A DNA stretch of 64,000 nucleotides. Origin: an uncultured Burkholderiales bacterium. Its GTDB lineage: Bacteria > Pseudomonadota > Gammaproteobacteria > Burkholderiales > Burkholderiaceae_E. Position numbers and translations under genes: made by a program. The notes beneath the pieces are model-generated. The model ran no database searches, was not told the DNA's origin, and saw nothing but the letters and a program-made list of their open reading frames with translations. Location: the NCBI GenBank assembly GCA_902826305.1, contig CADEEH010000006.1, forward strand, positions 18,139 to 82,138. The letters run 5' to 3'. Shown here one piece after another: positions 52,403 to 62,226 of the stretch; positions within the stretch are counted from its first letter, which is position 1, and every line of letters starts with the position of its first letter.

Positions 52403-53434
52403 TCAGCGGGTCGTGGTGAACCGGCCGAAGCCGCGTGGATTACTGCCGACGTCGATCGTCGACAACGTACGCCCGGACTCGGCATCGAGGATACGCACCA
52501 CATCGTCCATCCAGTTGACGACGATCAGCCTGCCGGCGTGCCAGTCGATGCCCTCCGGATATCCGCCGGCGGGCACGGTGGCCACGACCCGGTTCGCCTC
52601 GCCGTCGATCACCGACATCGACTCGGCGTGCTGGTTGGTGATGAACACCCGCTTGCCGTCGCCGCTGGCGATCGCGCCATAGGGCGCCTTGCCGACCGGT
52701 ATCGTGGCCACGACCTTCAGCGACGTGGTGTCGATCACGCTGACGTCGTCGGACAACACGTTCAGTGCGTACAGGCGCCGCCCGGTCGGCTCGACCATCA
52801 CGCCGAACGGATGATGGCCGACCTCGACCTCGCCGCGCACCTTGCGACTGGCCCGGTCGATGACCGAGATCCGGTCGGCGTCCCGGTTGGCGACGTAGAT
52901 CGTGCCGCCGTCCGGGTGCACCGCGATACCGGTCGGCGCGGCGGCGACCGGTATTGCCGCCTGCTGCCGATGGGTGGCCGCGTCGAACACCAGCAGGCGG
53001 TTGCCGAACCAGTCGGCGACGTACACCTCGCGGCCATCCGGTGCCACCGCGATCCCGACCGGCCCCGAGCCCGCCGGCACCGTGTCGACGACACGCTGGG
53101 ACGCGATGTCGATCACCGACATGTCCTTGCTTTCGGGATTGGTCACGAACGCCTTGCCGGCGCGCGGCGACACGGCGACACCGGCCGGTGCACGGCCGAC
53201 CGGGATCGTCGCGGCGACCTTCATCGTCTCCAGGTCGATCACCGACACCGAATGACTGCCCTGGTTGGTGATGTACGCAAACGGCGCCGCCTCGGCCGCC
53301 TGCGAAGCGACGGACATCACAACAAACAGCAGCGCGGACAACAGCGCCGATGACCATCTCGCCGACGACAGCGCGGACCGCGCACTTCGGCCGGTGCGCG
53401 ATTGCAAGCCGATCCGTTGGCTCTCGGATGTCAT
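52403..53434 (-). CDS. Exported YVTN beta-propeller repeat protein (343 aa)
   Basis: After a signal with hydrophobic core SALLSALLFVVMSVASQAAEA come about seven repeats of 42 residues. Each has the form (Y/F)VTN..S.(D/S)(V/M)SVID......(V/A)ATIPVG..P.G(I/V)AV.PDG, as in the YVTN (PQQ-dependent catabolism-associated) propellers. It should form a seven-blade periplasmic scaffold. The ATG overlaps the stop of the kinase gene upstream (ATGA). It may assist the nearby quinoprotein or just be a surface or periplasmic binding protein. Confidence 0.87.
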   Translation of the reverse strand: MTSESQRIGLQSRTGRSARSALSSARWSSALLSALLFVVMSVASQAAEAAPFAYITNQGSHSVSVIDLETMKVAATIPVGRAPAGVAVSPRAGKAFVTNPESKDMSVIDIASQRVVDTVPAGSGPVGIAVAPDGREVYVADWFGNRLLVFDAATHRQQAAIPVAAAPTGIAVHPDGGTIYVANRDADRISVIDRASRKVRGEVEVGHHPFGVMVEPTGRRLYALNVLSDDVSVIDTTSLKVVATIPVGKAPYGAIASGDGKRVFITNQHAESMSVIDGEANRVVATVPAGGYPEGIDWHAGRLIVVNWMDDVVRILDAESGRTLSTIDVGSNPRGFGRFTTTR

Positions 53435-54441
53435 GCGGAGATCGGTGCCTCGCTCATCAATGCGACCTGTTCGCGCATCTCCAGGATCCGGTCCTGCCAG
53501 TACCGCGGCGTGCCGAACCACGGGAATGCGGCCGGGAACGCCGGATCATGCCAGCGCCGGGCGATCCAGGCGCTGTAGTGGAGCAGCCGCAGGCTGCGCA
53601 GGGGCTCGACCAGATGCAGTTCGCGCCGGTCGAAGTCGGCGAAGTCCTCGTAGCCGGCCAGCACGTCGCCGAGTTGCCGCGTCATCTGCGCACGATCACC
53701 CGAGAGCAGCATCCACAGGTCCTGCACCGCCGGGCCGCTGCGGGCATCGTCGAAGTCGACGAAATGGGGCCCGTCGTCGGTCCACAGCACGTTGCCGGCA
53801 TGGCAATCGCCGTGCAGCCGCAGCGAGGCAACCGCCCCGGCCCGGTCGTAACAGCGGGTGATCGCCTCGAGCGCCATGTCGACGACACCGAGCCAGGCGG
53901 GCATCAGGTCGGCGGGAATCAGACCATTGGCGACCAGCCAGTCGCGCGACTCGATCCCGAACGATTCGACATCGATCGCCGGGCGGGCGGTGAAGGGGCG
54001 GATCGCTCCGATCGCATGGATGCGGGCGATCAGCCGGCCCATCCATTCGAGTGTCGCCGGATCGTCCAGTTCCGGCGCGCGGCCGCCGCGGCGTGGATAG
54101 ACCGTGAAGCGGAAGTCCAGGTGTCGCGCGAGGGTCGTGTCACCCGGGGCCAGCGGCAGCGGCGCGACCACGGGCAGTTCCGCGCCGGCCAGTTCCGCGA
54201 CGAACCCATGCTCCTCGGCGATCTGCGCGTCGGTCCACCGGAGGGGACGGTAGAACTTGGCGACGACCACGCCGCCATCCTCGAGGAAGACCTGGTAGAC
54301 CCGGTTCTCGTAGCTGTTGAGCGCGATCAGGCGCCCGTCGCCGCGCAGACCCACCGCGTCGAGCGCGTCGAGCACGACATCGGGGGTCAGTCCCGCGTAC
54401 GGTCGCTCCGCCCCGGCCTGGTCATCGTCGGCATGCACCAC
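53431..54441 (-). CDS. srkA: Stress response kinase SrkA/RdoA-like (YihE)
   Basis: An aminoglycoside-phosphotransferase/choline-kinase-fold protein of 336 aa. It has the catalytic loop LHGDCHAGNVLW and the metal-binding FVDFDDARSGP. Other features include LNSYENRVYQV near the N-terminus and GYEDFADFDRRELHLVEPLRSLRLLHYSAWIARRW near the end, which are specific for SrkA. In enterobacteria this kinase protects against stress-induced death. No ATG is in frame; GTG at 54441 or 54438 gives the usual length, while a TTG at 54516 would add 25 residues. It is coupled to the propeller gene by a 4-base overlap. Confidence 0.88.
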   Translation of the reverse strand: MVHADDDQAGAERPYAGLTPDVVLDALDAVGLRGDGRLIALNSYENRVYQVFLEDGGVVVAKFYRPLRWTDAQIAEEHGFVAELAGAELPVVAPLPLAPGDTTLARHLDFRFTVYPRRGGRAPELDDPATLEWMGRLIARIHAIGAIRPFTARPAIDVESFGIESRDWLVANGLIPADLMPAWLGVVDMALEAITRCYDRAGAVASLRLHGDCHAGNVLWTDDGPHFVDFDDARSGPAVQDLWMLLSGDRAQMTRQLGDVLAGYEDFADFDRRELHLVEPLRSLRLLHYSAWIARRWHDPAFPAAFPWFGTPRYWQDRILEMREQVALMSEAPISA

Positions 54442-54547
54442 CCATGGTAACCGGATGCGGCGACGCGCGATGGAGCGAAAGCGTGCTGAAGTACGCTGAG
54501 CACCGCAGCACGCCAATCGGGACGCGCAAGCAGTCTCGAGGCAGGAT

Positions 54548-56371
54548 CTAACTGCGAGTCAGAGCGGCGGACAGGGCCACCGCGTTGGCCAGTGCCGCGC
54601 CCAGTTCGGCCGGCTGCGACGGCAGGTCGAGCCGGATCGCCCCGGTCATGCCCTCCGGCACGGCGCCGAACACGATCGCCGGCACCGGCAGGCCATGCAC
54701 GCGGCGCACCGCGTCGACCACGGCGACCGCGTCGGTGCGCGGCCCTTCGGCGACCAGCACCGCATCGAAAGGCTTGTCGGCCTGGCGGGCACGGTCCGCG
54801 GCCTGCGCGGCGCCGTCGGCCCGGTCGAGCAGCAACCCCCAGCGGCTCATCCGATCGCCGATCGTGTCGCGCAGCGCGGCGTCCTCGAGGACCAGCAGCA
54901 CCCGAGCGCCGGTCAGTTCCTGCGCGAACTCGTGATCGAGCCGTCTGCGATCCGGTGCCGATTCGGCCATCGCGCTCTCCACCCTCGCATCCGGGAGGTC
55001 GACGCTGAAGCGGGCGCCGGCACCGGGACGGGAACGAAGCCCGATCCGATGGCCGGGAAGATTGGCGAGCGTCTCGCGGACGATCGACAGCCCGAGTCCG
55101 TATCCATGTTGCCGGTCACGGCCGCGGTTGTCCACCTGGAAGTATTCGTCGAAGATGCGGCGGTGGTGTTCGGCCGCGATGCCCGGCCCGTTGTCGCGGA
55201 CGTCGATCCGGATCACGCCGCCACGCACGGCGACCCGCACCAGCACCCACGGCTGGTGTCGCGGCGACTGGGCGGCGAACTTGATCGCGTTGTCGATCAG
55301 GTTCGACACCACGTCCCACATCCGTTCCAGGTTCGTGTGCGCGAGCAACCCCGGCGGCGGCGGATGGATCACCAGCCGGACGCGATGTCGTTGCGCGAGG
55401 TCCGGGAACACACCGGCGGCCCGTTCGAACAACGGCGCGATCGGCGTCGGTCGTGTCGGCAGCCGACGGGCCCGGTCCTGCAACCGGGCGATCTCCGAGA
55501 GCCGGCCCAGGTTGCCGGCCATCGCATCGAGGCAATCCTGCATCCGTGCGACCCGTGCGAGCAGCAGCGGCCGTTCGAGTCGGAAGCGTGGCTCGCGCAG
55601 GTGCGCGACACCCAGCGACAGGCTCGCCAGCGGCTGGCGCAGATCGTGGCTGACCGCGGCCAGCAGATGCGACTTCGCCGCACTCGCCCGCGAGGCCTCG
55701 ATCGCGTGCCGGGCGATCGACTCCGATGCCCGCGCCAGCTGCCGGGTGCGCCAGAACAGCGAACGTTCCCGGCGCTCGATCTCGATCGACAGCACCCAGC
55801 CGATCGCGTTGGCCAACGCCAGGTACAACGCGGTGGCGCCCGGATGTTCGCTGGCACCGGTGGCGACTACCGTCGCGGTGAAGGCACTGGCCGGCGCCAG
55901 GATCGCGCAGGCGATCGTGACCGGCATCCGCATGAATCCGTAACAGAGCCAGCAGCACAACACCATCGACAGCGCGAGACGTCCGCCGGATGCGTCGGCG
56001 TCCATCGAACCGCGCAGGCTGACGCCGAGTGCGGCGATCACCAGGCTCGCCAGCAGCATCGGTGCACTGACGGCGATCTCGTAGTGCGAAATCGACCAGT
56101 CACGGTGGCGGACGTAGAACCAGGCGATCAGGCCGAGCCCGCCGGCCAGCAGCAGCCGCAGGCCCTGCATCACCGGCTTGCCGTGTTCGTTGCCCGGATC
56201 GCCGAGCATCAGCGCGAAGAACACCAGCGCGATCACCGCGCCGAAGGTCACCGCGCAGCGGGTGAAATCGAGCCCGGTCGCGCGGAATTCGCGCAGGAAC
56301 TGGCGCTCCGTCGACGGATCGTCGAACCGCGCCGGGGCGGCGAACGCATGAGGCAGGCTGACGCGGGGCAA
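54548..56371 (-). CDS. Membrane histidine kinase with degenerate receiver domain (607 aa)
   Basis: Six or so membrane helices occupy residues 35-195. A HisKA domain has His242 in AVSHDLRQPLASLSLG. The HATPase has NLIDNAIKF, DNGPGI and GYGLGLSIV. The C-terminal 110 residues look like a receiver (ARVLLVLEDAALRDTIGDRMSRWGL), but the phospho-acceptor position reads AVLVAEGP, with no Asp, so it is probably not phosphorylated. The HDLRQP motif is typical of kinases paired with LuxR regulators. No regulator is adjacent. The start is a TTG at 56371; no ATG is available. Confidence 0.82.
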   Translation of the reverse strand: MPRVSLPHAFAAPARFDDPSTERQFLREFRATGLDFTRCAVTFGAVIALVFFALMLGDPGNEHGKPVMQGLRLLLAGGLGLIAWFYVRHRDWSISHYEIAVSAPMLLASLVIAALGVSLRGSMDADASGGRLALSMVLCCWLCYGFMRMPVTIACAILAPASAFTATVVATGASEHPGATALYLALANAIGWVLSIEIERRERSLFWRTRQLARASESIARHAIEASRASAAKSHLLAAVSHDLRQPLASLSLGVAHLREPRFRLERPLLLARVARMQDCLDAMAGNLGRLSEIARLQDRARRLPTRPTPIAPLFERAAGVFPDLAQRHRVRLVIHPPPPGLLAHTNLERMWDVVSNLIDNAIKFAAQSPRHQPWVLVRVAVRGGVIRIDVRDNGPGIAAEHHRRIFDEYFQVDNRGRDRQHGYGLGLSIVRETLANLPGHRIGLRSRPGAGARFSVDLPDARVESAMAESAPDRRRLDHEFAQELTGARVLLVLEDAALRDTIGDRMSRWGLLLDRADGAAQAADRARQADKPFDAVLVAEGPRTDAVAVVDAVRRVHGLPVPAIVFGAVPEGMTGAIRLDLPSQPAELGAALANAVALSAALTRS

Positions 56372-56599
56372 GAGAGGCCTCGGGATCCCGTCGGCGGACC
56401 GACGCTGAATGGCTCGCGGTGATCGTCGCGGAATCCCGATCGATGCGCGGTGATGGATTGCGCCGGTGCATCGGCACCGGATTGGGGTACGTGGGGTCGC
56501 GAATGGGGCGGTGCCGAGCCCGCGGCGGGGCCGGCGACCGTCCAGCGATCACCCTCGGCGCCGCGCCCCCATGGCGTTGACAGGCCCTAGAATGTCGCC

Positions 56600-58264
56600 A
56601 TGGCTCAATACGTTTATACGATGAACCGGGTCGGCAAGGTCGTGCCGCCCAAGCGCACGATCCTGAAGGACATCTCGCTGTCGTTCTTTCCGGGCGCCAA
56701 GATCGGTGTGCTCGGCCTGAACGGTTCGGGCAAGTCCAGCCTGCTGAAGATCATGGCCGGCGTCGACGCCGAGTACGAAGGCGAGGCCCGGCCGATGCCC
56801 GGGCTGAAGGTCGGATTCCTGCCGCAGGAGCCGCAGCTCGAGCCGCAGCAGACGGTGCGCGAGGCGGTGTCCGAGGGACTGGGCGAACTGTTCAACGCGC
56901 AGAAGAAACTCGACGAGATCTATGCCGCCTACGCGGAGCCGGACGCCGACTTCGACACACTCGCCGCCGAGCAGGCGAAATACGAAGCGATCCTCGCCGC
57001 CGGCGACGGCTCGAACACCGACCAGCAGCTCGAGGTCGCCGCCGACGCGTTGCGGCTGCCGCCCTGGGACGCGACGATCGCCAACTTGTCAGGTGGCGAG
57101 AAGCGGCGGGTCGCGTTGTGCCGGCTGCTGCTGTCCAAGCCCGACATGCTGCTGCTGGACGAGCCGACCAACCACCTGGACGCCGAGAGTGTCGACTGGC
57201 TCGAGGTCTTCCTGAAGAAGTTCCCGGGCACGGTGGTGGCGATCACCCACGACCGCTACTTCCTGGACAACGCGGCCGAGTGGATCCTGGAGCTCGATCG
57301 CGGCTACGGCATTCCCTGGAAAGGCAACTACAGTTCCTGGCTCGATCAGAAGCAGACCCGCCTGAAACAGGAGGAGGCGAGCGAATCCGCGCGCCAGAAG
57401 GCGATCAAGAAGGAACTCGATTGGGTCCGGCAGAACCCGAAGGGGCGGCAGGCCAAGAGCAAGGCCCGCCTGGCCCGGTTCGAGGAACTGAGTTCACACG
57501 AATACCAGAAGCGCAACGAGACGCAGGAGATCTTCATCCCGGTGGCCGAGCGGCTGGGCGACTCGGTGATCGAGTTCAAGGAGGTCAGCAAGGGGTTCGG
57601 TGACCGGCTGCTGATCGACAACCTGAGCTTCAAGGTGCCGCCCGGAGCGATCGTCGGCATCATCGGACCCAACGGCGCCGGCAAGTCGACCCTGTTCAAG
57701 ATGATCCGGGGCGTCGAGAAACCCGATGCCGGCGAGGTGGTGATCGGCCATACCGTCCAGATGGCCTTCGTCGACCAGTCGCGCGAATCACTCGAAGGCG
57801 GCAAGTCGGTCTGGGAGGCCATCTCCGGCGGCCAGGACATCCTGAACGTCGGCCGCTTCGAGGTGCCCTCGCGGGCGTACATCGGTCGCTTCAACTTCAA
57901 GGGCGGGGACCAGCAGAAGCTGGTCGGCAGCCTGTCGGGCGGCGAACGGGGCCGGCTGCACCTGGCCAAGACGCTGGTGGCCGGTGGCAACGTGCTGCTG
58001 CTCGACGAGCCGTCCAACGACCTCGATGTCGAGACGCTGCGTGCACTCGAGGACGCCTTGCTCGAGTTCGCCGGCTCGGTGCTGGTGATCTCCCACGACC
58101 GCTGGTTCCTCGACCGGATCGCCACCCACATCCTCGCCTTCGAGGGTGACTCGCAGGTGGTGTTCTTCAACGGCAACTACCAGGAATACGAGGCCGACAA
58201 GGTGCGCCGGCTGGGCGAGGAAGCGGCCAGGCCGCACCGGCTGCGCTTCAAGGCGCTGCGCTGA
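56600..58264 (+). CDS. ettA: Energy-dependent translational throttle protein EttA
   Basis: A 554-aa ABC-F protein with two ATPase domains in tandem and no membrane part. Walker A motifs are GLNGSGKSS (about 41-49) and GPNGAGKST (about 356-364). Signatures are LSGGEKRRVALCRLLL and LSGGERGRLHLAKTL. The P-site interaction linker (KQTRLKQEEASESARQKAIKKELDW...KARLARFEEL) lies at about 250-300. EttA binds the ribosomal E site and gates the first steps of elongation according to ATP level. It is single-copy, with a good start at 56600, and divergent from the kinase. Confidence 0.95.
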   Translation: MAQYVYTMNRVGKVVPPKRTILKDISLSFFPGAKIGVLGLNGSGKSSLLKIMAGVDAEYEGEARPMPGLKVGFLPQEPQLEPQQTVREAVSEGLGELFNAQKKLDEIYAAYAEPDADFDTLAAEQAKYEAILAAGDGSNTDQQLEVAADALRLPPWDATIANLSGGEKRRVALCRLLLSKPDMLLLDEPTNHLDAESVDWLEVFLKKFPGTVVAITHDRYFLDNAAEWILELDRGYGIPWKGNYSSWLDQKQTRLKQEEASESARQKAIKKELDWVRQNPKGRQAKSKARLARFEELSSHEYQKRNETQEIFIPVAERLGDSVIEFKEVSKGFGDRLLIDNLSFKVPPGAIVGIIGPNGAGKSTLFKMIRGVEKPDAGEVVIGHTVQMAFVDQSRESLEGGKSVWEAISGGQDILNVGRFEVPSRAYIGRFNFKGGDQQKLVGSLSGGERGRLHLAKTLVAGGNVLLLDEPSNDLDVETLRALEDALLEFAGSVLVISHDRWFLDRIATHILAFEGDSQVVFFNGNYQEYEADKVRRLGEEAARPHRLRFKALR

Positions 58265-58302
58265 TCCGGCCGGGATCACCCGCCGCCGCTTCCGGATCCC
58301 GC

Positions 58303-58914
58303 GTGAGCCCGTTCGTGAGTGGCGTGGGCATCGGCCTGGCGATCGCCGCGCCGGTCGGGCCGATCGGTGTCCTGTGCATCCGCCGCGCACTCGCCTCGGG
58401 TGTCCGATCGGCCTTCGCGACCGGGCTGGGTGCCGCGCTCGCCGATGCGTGTTACGGTGCGGTGGCGGCATTCGGACTCACCGCGGTGTCCTCGCTGCTG
58501 CTCGCGTGGCAAGCGGTGCTGGCCGGCGGCGGCGCACTGGTGCTGCTGGTGCTCGGCGTGCGCACCGCGATCGCCGAACCGGCCAGCGGTCCGGCGCCCG
58601 GCGGCGCGGGCAGCCTGGCTCGCCAGTTCGGCGAGACGTTCCTGCTCACGCTGTCCAACCCGGCGACCATCCTGTCGTTCCTTGCCGTCTTCGCGAGCCT
58701 GGGTGCGGTCGGCAGCGGAGCGGGTGAGGCGGCGACGATGGTCCTCGGCGTGTTCGTGGGTTCGGCGCTGTGGTGGCTGACGCTGAGCGTGGTCGTGGCG
58801 CGCCTGCGTGCACGCGTGACGCGACCGGTGATGCGGTGGATCAACCGGATCGCCGGCTGCACGCTGGTCGCGTTCGGCCTGGTTGCGATGGTCGCGGCGC
58901 TGCGTGCCGGATGA
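58303..58914 (+). CDS. LysE-family amino acid exporter
   Basis: A 203-aa inner membrane protein with six predicted helices. It has the family start SPFVSGVGIGLAIAAPVGPIGVLCIRRALASGVRSAFATGLGAALADACYG and the mid-protein FGETFLLTLSNPATILSFLAVFASLG. It exports amino acids or related small molecules; the substrate cannot be assigned. The start is GTG at 58303, 38 bases after ettA in the same direction, and no good ribosome site is seen. Confidence 0.9.
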   Translation: MSPFVSGVGIGLAIAAPVGPIGVLCIRRALASGVRSAFATGLGAALADACYGAVAAFGLTAVSSLLLAWQAVLAGGGALVLLVLGVRTAIAEPASGPAPGGAGSLARQFGETFLLTLSNPATILSFLAVFASLGAVGSGAGEAATMVLGVFVGSALWWLTLSVVVARLRARVTRPVMRWINRIAGCTLVAFGLVAMVAALRAG

Positions 58915-59112
58915 GTCGCCGCCCGCGGGGCCTCGCGCCGCAGGCGTAACAAATGACAACATCGCTCACGGGCATCCATCGGCGGGTCCCGCTCGGCGCT
59001 AAGATAGAGCGGTGGGCACGCTGATGCGGTCGCGGATGCGGTACCACGGAGTCGTCGCCGCGGCTGGTCGAGCGGTTGCGACAGTCGATTGATTCGTCGA
59101 TGGGAAACGGTC

Positions 59113-59946
59113 ATGCGTTCGATCCCTTTGCCCGACGGAGACAGGATGCCCGCGCTGGGCGTCGGCACCTGGCGCTTCGGCGAGCAGGCGCGGCGTCGGC
59201 AGGACGAGGTGGCGGCGCTGTCGATGGCGCTCGATGCCGGCTGCCGTCTGGTCGACACCGCGGAGATGTACGGCGACGGCACGGCGGAAGAGATCGTCGG
59301 CGAGGCGATCGCCGGGCGTCGTGATCGTGTGTTCCTGGTCAGCAAGGTCTATCCGCACAATGCGACCCGGCGCGGCATGGCGGCGGCCTGCGAACGCAGC
59401 CTGCGTCGACTGGACACCGATCGCATCGACCTGTACCTGCTGCACTGGCGCGGCTCGGTGCCGCTCGCACAGACGGTCGAGGGGCTGGCCGAGCTTCGCG
59501 CGCGGGGCCTGGTCCGTCACTGGGGGGTCAGCAACTTCGACACCGACGACATGAAGGAGCTGTGGGACATCGACGGCGGCCGCGACTGTGCGCTGAACCA
59601 GGTCTACTACAGCGCCTCGCGGCGCGGCATCGAGTTCGACCTGCTGCCGTGGCTGCGCGAGCGGCGCCTGCCGGTGATGGCCTACTGTCCGCTCGATCAG
59701 GGCATGCTGTCGCAGCATCCGGCACTGGTCGCGATCGGCAAGCGTCATCACGCGACCGCCGCGCAGGTCGCGCTCGCCTGGCTGATGCGCGACGCCGACG
59801 TGGTCCCGATTCCCAAGGCCGCACGAGGTGAACACGTCCGCGAGGATCTCGCGGCCGCCGACATCCAGCTTTCCGCGGACGATCTGGCCGCCATCGATCG
59901 TTCGTTTCCCCCGCCGGCGCGCAAGACTCGCCTGGCGGTCACCTGA
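59113..59946 (+). CDS. Aldo/keto reductase
   Basis: A 277-aa TIM-barrel NADPH-dependent oxidoreductase. Catalytic residues are visible as Asp and Tyr in LVDTAEMYGDG, Lys in LVSKVYPHN and His in LYLLHWRGS. The cofactor end reads VVPIPKAARGEHVREDL. This set matches the YeaE-like subgroup, which can reduce methylglyoxal and other aldehydes. The ATG at 59113 is preferred over one eight codons upstream. It follows the LysE gene by about 200 bases. Confidence 0.92.
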   Translation: MRSIPLPDGDRMPALGVGTWRFGEQARRRQDEVAALSMALDAGCRLVDTAEMYGDGTAEEIVGEAIAGRRDRVFLVSKVYPHNATRRGMAAACERSLRRLDTDRIDLYLLHWRGSVPLAQTVEGLAELRARGLVRHWGVSNFDTDDMKELWDIDGGRDCALNQVYYSASRRGIEFDLLPWLRERRLPVMAYCPLDQGMLSQHPALVAIGKRHHATAAQVALAWLMRDADVVPIPKAARGEHVREDLAAADIQLSADDLAAIDRSFPPPARKTRLAVT

Positions 59947-60237
59947 GCCGACGATGGACCGGGCATTCGCCGCCGTCGCAGCTGGAGCGCCCGCAGCCTG
60001 CGGTCAACGCGACAATGCGGGGGTTCGTTGTGTCCCGGTCGTACCACGTCGGACGACCACTCGTCGTTTCGTCCTTGTCACTCGTCGCGACCGTTGCGGC
60101 GTCCCGGGTGAAACGGTGAGAATGGATCCGAGCACGCGTACTTGCGACAGGCCCTCCCCAGCCAGGGTTGGCGACGTGGCGCAGCGCTACCGCCCCGGCG
60201 GTCGGTCCCGGCATCTAATTCGCAGAAGGGGTCCCGA

Positions 60238-62160
60238 ATGAATCTTTTCGATGCGTACCGCGAGAGCTACGCCAAGGCTCGCGACGAGGAAATGTCGCTG
60301 CTCGAATACCTGGATCTGTGCAAGCAGGATCCATTGGCGTACGCCAGCGCCGCCGAGCGGATGCTCGCGGCGATCGGCGAGCCCGAAAGCGTCGACACCC
60401 GCAACGATCCGCGCCTGTCGCGGCTGTTCTCCAACCGGATCATCAAGCGTTATCCGGCGTTCAAGGAGTTCTACGGCATGGAGGACGCGATCTCGCAGAT
60501 CGTCGCGTACTTCAAACACGCCGCGCAGGGGCTCGAGGAGCGCAAGCAGGTGCTCTACCTGCTGGGTCCGGTGGGCGGCGGCAAGTCGTCGATCGCCGAG
60601 CGCCTGAAGTCGCTGATGGAATCCGCGCCGATCTACGCACTCAAGGGCTCGCCGGTCAACGAGTCGCCGCTGGGCCTGTTCCATCCGGAGCGCGACGGCC
60701 GCACGCTCGAGAAGGAATACGGCATCCCCGGTCGCTACCTCACCGGCATCATGAGCCCGTGGGCGATCAAGCGGCTGCGCGAGTTCGAAGGCGACATCAC
60801 GCGCTTCCGTGTCGTTCGCGTGCAGCCGTCGGTTCTCAAGCAGGTGGCCATCTCCAAGACCGAGCCGGGTGACGAGAACAACCAGGACATCTCGTCGCTG
60901 GTCGGCAAGGTCGACATCCGCAAGCTCGAGCTGCTCGCGCAGGACGACCCGGACGCGTACAGCTACTCCGGCGGCCTGTGCCTGGCCAACCAGGGCCTGC
61001 TCGAGTTCGTCGAGATGTTCAAGGCGCCGATCAAGATGCTGCACCCCCTGCTGACGGCGACCCAGGAAGGCAACTTCAAGGGCACCGAAGGCTTCTCGGC
61101 GATCCCGTTCCAGGGCGTGATCCTCGCGCACTCGAACGAGTCCGAGTGGCAGGCGTTCCGCAACAACCGCAACAACGAGGCCTTCCTCGACCGGATCTAC
61201 ATCGTCAAGGTGCCGTACTGCCTGCAGGTGTCCGAAGAGGTCAAGATCTACAAGAAGCTGCTGCGCAACAGCTCGCTGGCGACCGCGCCCTGCGCACCCG
61301 GCACGCTGGACATGATGGCGCAGTTCGCGGTGCTGTCGCGGATCAAGGACCCGGAGAACTCGAACATCTTCACCAAGATGCGCGTGTACGACGGCGAGAA
61401 CCTGAAGGACGTCGAACCCAACGCCAAGTCGGTGCAGGAGTATCGCGACTTCGCCGGCATCGACGAGGGCATGACCGGCATGTCCACGCGTTTCTCGTAC
61501 AAGGTGCTGTCGGCGGTCTTCAACTACGACCAGACCGAGATCGCGGCCAACCCGGTGCACCTGATGTACGTGCTCGAGCAGCGGCTGCTGCGCGAGCAGC
61601 TTCCGGAGGAGACGCAGCGCCGGTTCCTGGACTTCATCAAGCAGTTCCTGGCGCCGCGCTACGCGGAGTTCATCGGCAAGGAGATCCAGACCGCGTACCT
61701 CGAGTCCTACTCCGAGTACGGGCAGAACATCTTCGATCGCTACGTGACCTTCGCCGACTACTGGATCCAGGACGAGGACTACCGCGATCCCGAGACCGGC
61801 GAGAGCTTCGACCGGGCGCAGCTGAACGGCGAACTCGAGAAGATCGAGAAGCCGGCCGGCATCGCCAACCCGAAGGACTTCCGCAACGAGATCGTCAACT
61901 TCGTGCTGCGTGCCCGCGCCAACAACGCCGGCAAGAATCCTGCATGGACCAGCTACGAGAAGCTGCGCGAGGTGATCGAGAAGAAGATGTTCTCGAACAC
62001 CGAGGAGCTGCTGCCGGTGATCTCGTTCAACGCCAAGGCGTCGGTCGAGGATCGCAAGAAACACGAGAGCTTCGTCGCGCGGATGGTCGACAAGGGTTAT
62101 ACCGAGAAGCAGGTCCGGCTGCTGTGCGAGTGGTATCTTCGGGTGCGCAAGTCGCAGTAG
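60238..62160 (+). CDS. prkA: PrkA family serine protein kinase (YeaG)
   Basis: A 640-aa AAA+-type protein kinase starting MNLFDAYRESYAKARDEEMSLLEYLDLCKQDP. Walker A is GPVGGGKSS near residue 110. The PrkA N-terminal AAA region runs to about 390, including FQGVILAHSNESEW. The C-terminal kinase-like part ends MVDKGYTEKQVRLLCEWYLRVRKSQ. In Enterobacteria YeaG with YeaH acts in nitrogen starvation and stress responses. AAGGGG lies eight bases before the ATG. It heads the conserved prkA-yeaH-spoVR operon. Confidence 0.96.
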   Translation: MNLFDAYRESYAKARDEEMSLLEYLDLCKQDPLAYASAAERMLAAIGEPESVDTRNDPRLSRLFSNRIIKRYPAFKEFYGMEDAISQIVAYFKHAAQGLEERKQVLYLLGPVGGGKSSIAERLKSLMESAPIYALKGSPVNESPLGLFHPERDGRTLEKEYGIPGRYLTGIMSPWAIKRLREFEGDITRFRVVRVQPSVLKQVAISKTEPGDENNQDISSLVGKVDIRKLELLAQDDPDAYSYSGGLCLANQGLLEFVEMFKAPIKMLHPLLTATQEGNFKGTEGFSAIPFQGVILAHSNESEWQAFRNNRNNEAFLDRIYIVKVPYCLQVSEEVKIYKKLLRNSSLATAPCAPGTLDMMAQFAVLSRIKDPENSNIFTKMRVYDGENLKDVEPNAKSVQEYRDFAGIDEGMTGMSTRFSYKVLSAVFNYDQTEIAANPVHLMYVLEQRLLREQLPEETQRRFLDFIKQFLAPRYAEFIGKEIQTAYLESYSEYGQNIFDRYVTFADYWIQDEDYRDPETGESFDRAQLNGELEKIEKPAGIANPKDFRNEIVNFVLRARANNAGKNPAWTSYEKLREVIEKKMFSNTEELLPVISFNAKASVEDRKKHESFVARMVDKGYTEKQVRLLCEWYLRVRKSQ

Positions 62161-62175
62161 TCGATCGGGCCGTGA

Positions 62176-62199
62176 CGGGCGCGGTCCGTGCCGCGCCCG
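62176..62199 (+). promoter_or_regulatory. Hairpin between prkA and yeaH
   Basis: A perfect 9-bp stem, CGGGCGCGG with CCGCGCCCG, has a 6-base loop. It starts 16 bases after the prkA stop and lies 28 bases before the yeaH TTG. No T-run follows. It may be a partial terminator or an mRNA-processing or stability element that sets the ratio of PrkA to YeaH. A smaller 6-bp hairpin (63555-63571) occupies the same place between yeaH and spoVR. Confidence 0.45.
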
Positions 62200-62226
62200 C
62201 GCCACCCGGCCCTCGGGAGATCCGAT

